Notes under the pieces: model-generated
Database searches by the model: none
What the model saw: only the letters and a program-made list of their open reading frames with translations
What the model was told of the DNA's origin: nothing
In this document: positions 59,079-64,000 of the stretch, in pieces
Layout of the letters: every line of letters starts with the position of its first letter
Position numbering within the stretch: position 1 is the stretch's first letter
Translations under genes and position numbers: made by a program
Source: Halapricum desulfuricans
GTDB taxonomy: Archaea > Halobacteriota > Halobacteria > Halobacteriales > Haloarculaceae
Assembly: GCF_017094465.1 (NCBI RefSeq)
Contig: NZ_CP064791.1
Coordinates: 2,604,001 to 2,668,000, forward strand
DNA: 64,000 nt
Direction of reading: 5' to 3'

Positions 59079-60740
59079 ATGGGTTCCACGACGGGCTGGC
59101 ACGAGGATGCGGTCATCTATTCGCTGGACGTGAAGACGTTCAACGACAGCGACGGCGACGGCTGGGGCGATTTCCAGGGGCTGATCGACCGGCTGGGCTA
59201 TCTCGACGAGCTCGGGGTCGACTGTCTGTGGGTGCGGCCGTTCTTCCCGAGTCCGCTCCGGGACAACGGCTACGACGTCGCTGACTACTACGGCGTGGAC
59301 TCACGGCTCGGATCGCTCGGGGACGTCCGGGAGTTCGTCGAGCGCGCCCACGACCGCGGGATCCGCGTACTGACGGACATGGTGTTCAACCACACCTCCA
59401 CCGACCACGAGTGGTTCCAGCGCGCCCGCCGGGACCCCAACTCAAAGTACCACGATTACTATCTCTGGACGGAACACCCCGAGGAGGCGTATTCACACCC
59501 TAACATCTTCCCCGACCACGAGGACGGGGTCTGGACCTACGACGAAGTCGCCGGGAAGTACTACTACCACCAGTTCTACGGCCACCAGCCAGATCTCAAC
59601 ATCGCCAACCCCGCCGTCCGCGAGGAGATCCACGATGTCCTGCGATTCTGGCTCGATATCGGCGTCGACGGCTTCCGGATCGACGCCGCGCATCCGATGA
59701 TGCATCCGAAGGGGCACAACGCCATCTCCGTCGCGGAGGGGATGGGTATCTTCGAGGAGATGAAGCGGGTCGTCCGTGAACAGAAAGAGGACGCGATCCT
59801 GCTGGCGGAGGCCGACGACCAGCCCGACCAGCTCGACGAGTACTTCGCCGGCGGCGAGGGGTTCGACATGCTCTTCGATTTCGTGACCAACCAGCACCTC
59901 GTGTACGCCGTCGCGGTCAAGGACATGTGGCCGCTGTACCGTGCGAACGAACTGCTGCCGGACGTTTCGGGCGTCGGCCAGTGGGCGAACTTCCTGCGCA
60001 ACCACGACGAGTTCAACCTCCTGAAGCTCCCCCACGAGGCGTTCGAACACGCCCGCGAGTTCTTCGGCGACGACGAGGGCGACTCCTGGATCTTCGGGCG
60101 GGGCCACCGGCTGCGGCTGGCTGATCTGTACGCGGGCGACCACGACCGCATCGCGATGGCTCACAGCCTCATGTTCTCGATCCGCGGGTCGCCGGTCATC
60201 CTGGCCGGCGACGAGATCGGTATGGGATCGGACCTCTCACTCGACGAGCGCGAGTCAGTCAGAACGCCGATGCAGTGGTCGGACGGGACGAACGCCGGCT
60301 TCTCGACGGCTGACCCCGAGGCCTGTTACAACCCGGTCATCGACGAGGGTGCGTTCAGCTACCGGGAGATTAACGTCGCAGATCAGTTGAACGATCCCGA
60401 CTCGCTGCTCGAACGGATCAAACGCCTAATCGACGCCCGGACGATGTGTACCGAGATCGGCCACGGCGACTACCACATCGTCGACGTCGAGCCCAAGGAG
60501 GTGTTCGTCCACCGGATGGACCACCGCAACACCGTGCTGATGGCCGCCCACAACAGCGCCACGGAACCACGGACGGTTACCGCGAGCTTCGAAGTACCGC
60601 CGGCGGCCGCGACGGACATCGTCGGCCCCGGCGAGTACGAAATGGCGGACGGGGAGATCACCTTCGAACTCGACGCCTGTGACTACGTGTGGGTCCGTGG
60701 CGACAAACGCGGCGAGCGCGTCCCGCTGGGCGAGCCGTGA
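59079..60740 (+). CDS. Trehalose-synthase-like GH13 enzyme
   Basis: The 553-residue protein is the intact paralogue of the enzyme at 55408-57075: IYSLDVKTFNDSDGDGWGDF, PFFPSPLRDNGYD, MVFNHTSTDHEWF, GVDGFRIDAAHPM (nucleophile Asp), DAILLAEADDQPD (Glu) and FLRNHDEFNLLKLP (His-Asp). A C-terminal beta-sandwich ends VWVRGDKRGERVPLGEP. Trehalose synthases interconvert maltose and trehalose; hydrolysis is an alternative. It is not fused to a maltokinase. A TATA-like box and TAGGAGGG precede the start. Confidence 0.83.
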   Translation: MGSTTGWHEDAVIYSLDVKTFNDSDGDGWGDFQGLIDRLGYLDELGVDCLWVRPFFPSPLRDNGYDVADYYGVDSRLGSLGDVREFVERAHDRGIRVLTDMVFNHTSTDHEWFQRARRDPNSKYHDYYLWTEHPEEAYSHPNIFPDHEDGVWTYDEVAGKYYYHQFYGHQPDLNIANPAVREEIHDVLRFWLDIGVDGFRIDAAHPMMHPKGHNAISVAEGMGIFEEMKRVVREQKEDAILLAEADDQPDQLDEYFAGGEGFDMLFDFVTNQHLVYAVAVKDMWPLYRANELLPDVSGVGQWANFLRNHDEFNLLKLPHEAFEHAREFFGDDEGDSWIFGRGHRLRLADLYAGDHDRIAMAHSLMFSIRGSPVILAGDEIGMGSDLSLDERESVRTPMQWSDGTNAGFSTADPEACYNPVIDEGAFSYREINVADQLNDPDSLLERIKRLIDARTMCTEIGHGDYHIVDVEPKEVFVHRMDHRNTVLMAAHNSATEPRTVTASFEVPPAAATDIVGPGEYEMADGEITFELDACDYVWVRGDKRGERVPLGEP

Positions 60741-60779
60741 TCCCACTGTTTTTACCGTGAGCATGCGAACGCGTCGCGC

Positions 60780-61242
60780 ATGTCGGGGGACAATGCAGTA
60801 CCACTCGAATCGATCGCCAGCCTCCCGGAGTTCTACAGGCGGAGCAGGCCGAGTGCCTCGGGGTCGTACGGAAATCGAAGATTTCCGTGATGGGCGTGGG
60901 ACGAAGTCCCACGAACCTGCGAACGGCGCAAGCGCCGTGAGCAGATGACGAGAATCGGAGATTCTCGAACCACTTGACCCCGGAGCAGTTCACCATCAGA
61001 CCATCTCGCCGGACGGCTCACAGGTCGCGTTCTACTACGACGAGAACGGCCGTAACGAACTGTATCTGCTCGATCGAACAGGCCCGGCTGTTCCGTGACG
61101 CGACGTGGTGGATCGGGGCTGGGTCGACGGCGAGGAGTACGAGTACGTGGAACTCGGCGAGGAAGGACACGGCTCGACGGACATCCAGCAGAAGATCCGC
61201 GCGTTCGAACACCTGAGCGACTACCTGCGTCGGCGGCTGTAG
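60780..61242 (+). pseudogene. Broken S9 (prolyl oligopeptidase) family peptidase
   Basis: Three in-order pieces of an S9 peptidase remain. First, MSGDNAVPLESIASLPEFY (60780 on) is the usual N-terminus. Second, after a hairpin-rich insert, SPDGSQVAFYYDENGRNELY with LLDRTG (about 60988-61090) is the first propeller blade. Third, WVDGEEYEYVELGEEGHGST, then DIQQKIRAFEHLSDYLRRRL (about 61112-61242), is the catalytic-domain C-terminus with the active-site His. The middle about 500 codons are gone and stops and frame changes separate the parts. It cannot make an enzyme. Confidence 0.78.
60849..60967. repeat. Array of five evenly spaced perfect hairpins
   Basis: Five perfect inverted repeats follow one another. 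They are CCGAG-tgc-CTCGG (60849-60861), CGGAAATC-gaa-GATTTCCG (60869-60887), CGTGGGAC-gaa-GTCCCACG (60895-60913), ACGGCGC-aa-GCGCCGT (60923-60938) and CGAGAATC-gga-GATTCTCG (60949-60967). Centres are 23-28 bases apart. Stem sequences differ but loops are alike, so the form and not the sequence is repeated. The array splits the S9 peptidase pseudogene after its N-terminal piece. Confidence 0.8.
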
Positions 61243-61301
61243 GCGTCTCCGACAGCGCCGGCAGAAAACGCGGTGACCGAGAGTTCGCACCGGACGACTG
61301 A

Positions 61302-62429
61302 TCAGGCGATTTTGTGCGTGATAGCTTGCCCTCTGTCCGTATCGAAGAGGTGGATGTTCTGCTGATCGAAGACGACCTCGATGTCTTCGCCCTCATGGAT
61401 ATCGGTCTGTGGATCCAGATTGAGGAGCAACTGTCCCTCCCCGCGGCCTTCGACGTTGGCTTCGACGTCCTCATCGAGGAGTAGATAGGCGAAGACCTCG
61501 TCGCCCATCGGTTCGAGGACGTCGACTGTCGCGCCGATCGTGCGGGTCGGCTCGTTGGCCTCCTCGCGGTCCCGGGCGAGATAGACATCCTCGGGCCGGA
61601 CGCCCAGCGTCAGGTTCTGTCCGGGCGTGATGTCGTTGGCGGCGGGATCGAACGAGATATCGATGAACTCCGAGTCGAAGCCGCTCTCGACGGCCTCCCC
61701 TTCGAAGAAGTTCATCGCGGGCGAGCCGATGAAGCTGGCGACGAACAGCTTGTCCGGTTCGTTGTAGCAGGTCAGCGGCGGATCGACCTGCTGGAGGTGG
61801 CCGTTGTCGATGACCGCGATGCGGTCGGACATGGTCATCGCCTGGGCCTGATCGTGGGTGACGTAGATGATCGTCGTGTCGAGCTCGCGGTGCAGTCGCT
61901 GGAGCTGTGTCCGCATGTGGATACGCAACTCGGCGTCCAGGTTCGCCAGCGGTTCGTCCATCAGGAACACGTCGGGTTCCCGGACGATCGCGCGTGCGAT
62001 GGCGACGCGCTGGCGCTGCCCGCCGGACATCTCCGCCGGCATCCGGTCCATCATCCCTTCGAGCTGGACGACTTCGGCCGCCTGTTCGACGCGCTCTTCG
62101 ATCTCGTCCTGGTCGTACTTCCGGAGGCGAAGCCCGAAGGAGATGTTGTCGTAGACGTCCATGTGCGGGAACAGCGCGATGTTCTGGAACACCATCGCGA
62201 CCCCGCGGTCCTTCGGTGGGAGGTCCGTGACATCCCGACCACCGATGTACACCGACCCCTCGGTCGGCTGGGTGAGGCCGGCGATCGTCTCCATCGTCGT
62301 CGACTTGCCACAGCCCGACGGCCCGACGAGTGTGAGGAACTCGCCGTCCCTGATCTCCAGGTTCATGTCTTCGACTGCGATCTCGTTCCCGTACGCCTTC
62401 GTGACGTTTTCTAGTGTAACTGAAGCCAT
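61302..62429 (-). CDS. Sugar ABC transporter ATP-binding protein (MalK/UgpC type)
   Basis: The 375-residue ATPase powers sugar uptake. It shows Walker A VGPSGCGKSTTME, Q-loop VFQNIALFPH, signature MSGGQRQRVAIARAI, Walker B VFLMDEPLANLDA, and H-loop IYVTHDQAQAM. A C-terminal OB-type regulatory domain (NLTLGVRPEDVYLARDREEA) is typical of CUT1 transporters (MalK, UgpC). The ATG at 62429 is the standard MASVTLENVTKAYG start. It is 4 bases after the permease stop, so the genes are one operon. Confidence 0.93.
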   Translation of the reverse strand: MASVTLENVTKAYGNEIAVEDMNLEIRDGEFLTLVGPSGCGKSTTMETIAGLTQPTEGSVYIGGRDVTDLPPKDRGVAMVFQNIALFPHMDVYDNISFGLRLRKYDQDEIEERVEQAAEVVQLEGMMDRMPAEMSGGQRQRVAIARAIVREPDVFLMDEPLANLDAELRIHMRTQLQRLHRELDTTIIYVTHDQAQAMTMSDRIAVIDNGHLQQVDPPLTCYNEPDKLFVASFIGSPAMNFFEGEAVESGFDSEFIDISFDPAANDITPGQNLTLGVRPEDVYLARDREEANEPTRTIGATVDVLEPMGDEVFAYLLLDEDVEANVEGRGEGQLLLNLDPQTDIHEGEDIEVVFDQQNIHLFDTDRGQAITHKIA

Positions 62430-62433
62430 AGCA

Positions 62434-63408
62434 TCACTCCTTGAGTCCGCCTTGTGTGAGTCCGCTGACGATCTTGTCCTGTGCGACGATAACCAGTATT
62501 GCGACCGGTAACACCGCGATGATGCTCGCTGCACCCATCACGTTGAACAACACCTCGTACTGACCCCGGAACGCGAGGATCCCTTCGAGCATCGGTCCCC
62601 AGTCTTCTGCCGCCCCGCTGGTCATCAGCGACGAGAAGAAGTACTCGTTGTAGACCGTGATGAACGTCAACACACCGGCGGTCGCGACGCCGGGGGCCGA
62701 CAGTGGGGCGATCACCCGGAAGAGCGCGCCGACCCGGGTCGTCCCTTCGACGCGAGCGGCGTCCTCGAGGCCGTCCGGGATCTGCGAGTAGAACGTCATC
62801 AGGATGAAGATCGACAGTGGCAGATACAGCGCCGAGACGGGAATGATGATCGCGTACGGCGTGTTGTACAGCGACCCGTCAGCCATCAGCGGCCGAAGCA
62901 CGTCGAAGTTCGTGTTGAACAGCCGGTTCAGCGGGACGAAAAACGCCGCTGGCGGGAAAAAGGACACCACCAGCACGGCCAGCAGCATCACGTTCTTCCC
63001 GCGGAACTGGAGGCGGCCGAACACGTAGCCGGCGAGGCTCGCGACGAACAACACCAGCACTGTCGAGACGACCGCGATCAGGAAGCTGTTGAACAGGAAC
63101 CGCTGGAATGGGACGCCGTATTCGAGGAACACGTCGACGAACACTCCCGGATTGAACCCGCCGGGCGTGAGGACGCCGACCTGGTTGAGGTCGTTGCTCG
63201 GGGTGAGCGCCACCATGAGCAACCAGTAGAACGGGAACAGCGTCGTGACGAGGAAGAATATCGTCGCGACGTAGAACGCGCTCTTGTAGGCTCGGTCGGG
63301 ATTGGATATCATCCTGGCGGCCCAGGCCTCGACGACGCCCCGATCGAGCTCGGGCTCTTCGTCCATCTGTTCCTGTGCTGCCAGATCCGGGTGTTCCGAG
63401 TCGCTCAT
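62434..63408 (-). CDS. Sugar ABC transporter permease (MalG type)
   Basis: The 324-residue membrane protein has six helices after a charged N-terminal tail. The EAA loop that docks to the ATPase reads LEDAARVEGTTRVGALFRVI, then PLSAPGVATAG. The gene overlaps the next permease gene by 4 bases (ATGA). It forms the heterodimeric channel of a CUT1 sugar importer; the binding protein must lie beyond the window. Confidence 0.92.
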   Translation of the reverse strand: MSDSEHPDLAAQEQMDEEPELDRGVVEAWAARMISNPDRAYKSAFYVATIFFLVTTLFPFYWLLMVALTPSNDLNQVGVLTPGGFNPGVFVDVFLEYGVPFQRFLFNSFLIAVVSTVLVLFVASLAGYVFGRLQFRGKNVMLLAVLVVSFFPPAAFFVPLNRLFNTNFDVLRPLMADGSLYNTPYAIIIPVSALYLPLSIFILMTFYSQIPDGLEDAARVEGTTRVGALFRVIAPLSAPGVATAGVLTFITVYNEYFFSSLMTSGAAEDWGPMLEGILAFRGQYEVLFNVMGAASIIAVLPVAILVIVAQDKIVSGLTQGGLKE

Positions 63409-64000
63409 GTCAGACCACTCTCCGAGTCACGCAGGCCGAGGAGATACAGGAGGACGAGGACGCTGATCACGACGGCCGTCAGGAACGCGACCGCCGACGC
63501 CGACGCCCATCGTCTGGTCTCGTTGAACGCGGTGACGACCAGACAGCTCATCGACGGCACCGTCTGACACCCGGCCGTCGCGTCGATCAGCCCGTAGATG
63601 CGCATCGCGTCCATCGTGCGGAACAACATCGCGACGAGCAGCGGCCCCGAGATCAGCGGCAGCGTGATGTACTTGAAGCGCTGCCAAGGTGACGCACCGG
63701 TCACCTTCGCGACGTCGTAGAGCTGCCGGTCGATACTCTGCAATCCGGCGAGGATGAGCAGCGCCATGAACGCCGATGTCTTCCAGACGTCGGCGACGAG
63801 TACGATCAGGAACGAATCGGTGGTCGTCGATAGCGGGTTCGACCCGAAGACGCCGATCGACTGCATGAACTCCGTCGCGAAGCCGACTCGCGTGCTGAAC
63901 ATCAGGTAGAAGATCATCGCCTGGATGACGATCGGGATCGCGTAGGGGATGATGATCGCCACGCGGACCCACCGGCGCCCGCGGAAGTCCTGGTCGAGGA
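63405..64000 (-). CDS. Sugar ABC transporter permease (MalF type), 5' end beyond the window
   Basis: The visible part (about 198 codons) is the C-terminal two thirds of a MalF-like permease: RRWVRVAIIIPYAIPIVIQA, then a periplasm-side loop, VADVWKTSAFMALLILAGLQ, and an EAA loop YDVAKVTGASPWQRFKYITL with PLISGPLL. The frame continues to the window edge, so the ATG-like position at 63962 is not its start. It is the partner of the MalG-type permease. Confidence 0.9.
   Translation of the reverse strand, partial: LDQDFRGRRWVRVAIIIPYAIPIVIQAMIFYLMFSTRVGFATEFMQSIGVFGSNPLSTTTDSFLIVLVADVWKTSAFMALLILAGLQSIDRQLYDVAKVTGASPWQRFKYITLPLISGPLLVAMLFRTMDAMRIYGLIDATAGCQTVPSMSCLVVTAFNETRRWASASAVAFLTAVVISVLVLLYLLGLRDSESGLT

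Noticed and set aside
60849-60967. Hairpin row taken as a CRISPR array
   Set aside because: The repeated parts have different sequences. Only the hairpin form repeats, so there is no constant repeat and no spacer.
60974-61301. Separate small genes downstream of the GH13 gene
   Set aside because: The readable parts (YYDENGRNELY and EYEYVELGEEGHGST) are pieces of a single S9 peptidase in order, so one pseudogene explains them better.

Overview
This window is chromosomal DNA of a halophilic archaeon (class Halobacteria). The reasons are the GC-rich codons, acidic proteins, archaeal-only genes (PurO, TFB, ribosomal protein L40e, haloarchaeal FolC-FolP fusion, endonuclease-dU family, small MGFGSYDE protein), archaeal promoters with TATA boxes about 25-30 bases before leaderless or near-leaderless starts, Tat-type lipoprotein export and a class III type IV pilin. 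The combination of many GH13 enzymes with a Ni-Fe-S carbon monoxide dehydrogenase suggests a sugar-fermenting or facultatively anaerobic lineage (Halorhabdus-like would fit), but that is inference.

Layout. 1-1.2 kb: tRNA-Gln(CUG) and a tandem-HNH protein. 1.4-11.1 kb: an arsenate-reductase-like phosphatase, a SufT/MIP18 protein, a leftward operon of response regulator, HEAT-repeat membrane protein, family-2 glycosyltransferase and GAF histidine kinase, with a divergent Tat-lipoprotein glycosidase and a four-PAS histidine kinase. It looks like a signal-controlled surface-polysaccharide system. 11.2-13.1 kb: COG0701 permease, mini-thioredoxin and ArsR, with a palindrome in the promoter. 13.2-14.9 kb: PurO and an RFC small-subunit paralogue. 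15.5-19.4 kb: a copper module (CopZ, Lrp-TRASH regulator, CopA). 19.4-21.2 kb: acetyltransferase and aspartate kinase.

21.2-23.9 kb: a two-gene HTH/nucleotidyltransferase cassette that looks like an AbiE-type toxin-antitoxin pair. It lies between two copies of the promoter and start of rlmE: a relic copy on the left and the working gene on the right. 24-29.9 kb: CcdA, thioredoxin, pilin, Prs, beta-propeller protein, phosphotransferase, L40e and an MBL hydrolase. 29.9-31.6 kb: an IS1341-type TnpB element without TnpA, with a small upstream DNA-binding-like ORF, a structured 3' omega-RNA and, to its left, a second hairpin block that may be a scar. 31.6-33.7 kb: DUF5786 protein, endonuclease-dU-like protein, uracil-DNA glycosylase and HisH. 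33.9-35.1 kb: arsM-arsR with a direct-repeat operator. 35.2-40 kb: small membrane proteins and FolC-FolP. 40.1-42.8 kb: cooS-cooC with a 16-bp perfect palindrome at the promoter. 42.9-48 kb: glycosyltransferase, sensor kinase, small proteins, TFB and HIT protein.

48.1-64 kb is one carbohydrate locus: TrmB-type regulator, aldo/keto reductase, glucosylglycerol-hydrolase-like enzyme, amylosucrase fused to a CBM20 domain, two trehalose-synthase-like GH13 paralogues (one lacking the usual active-site His), an oligo-1,6-glucosidase, and an ABC sugar importer running off the window edge. Seven promoters in this locus share a GTTGTA/TACAAC element that may be the operator of the local regulator. A wrecked S9 peptidase gene inside the locus carries an evenly spaced row of five perfect hairpins.
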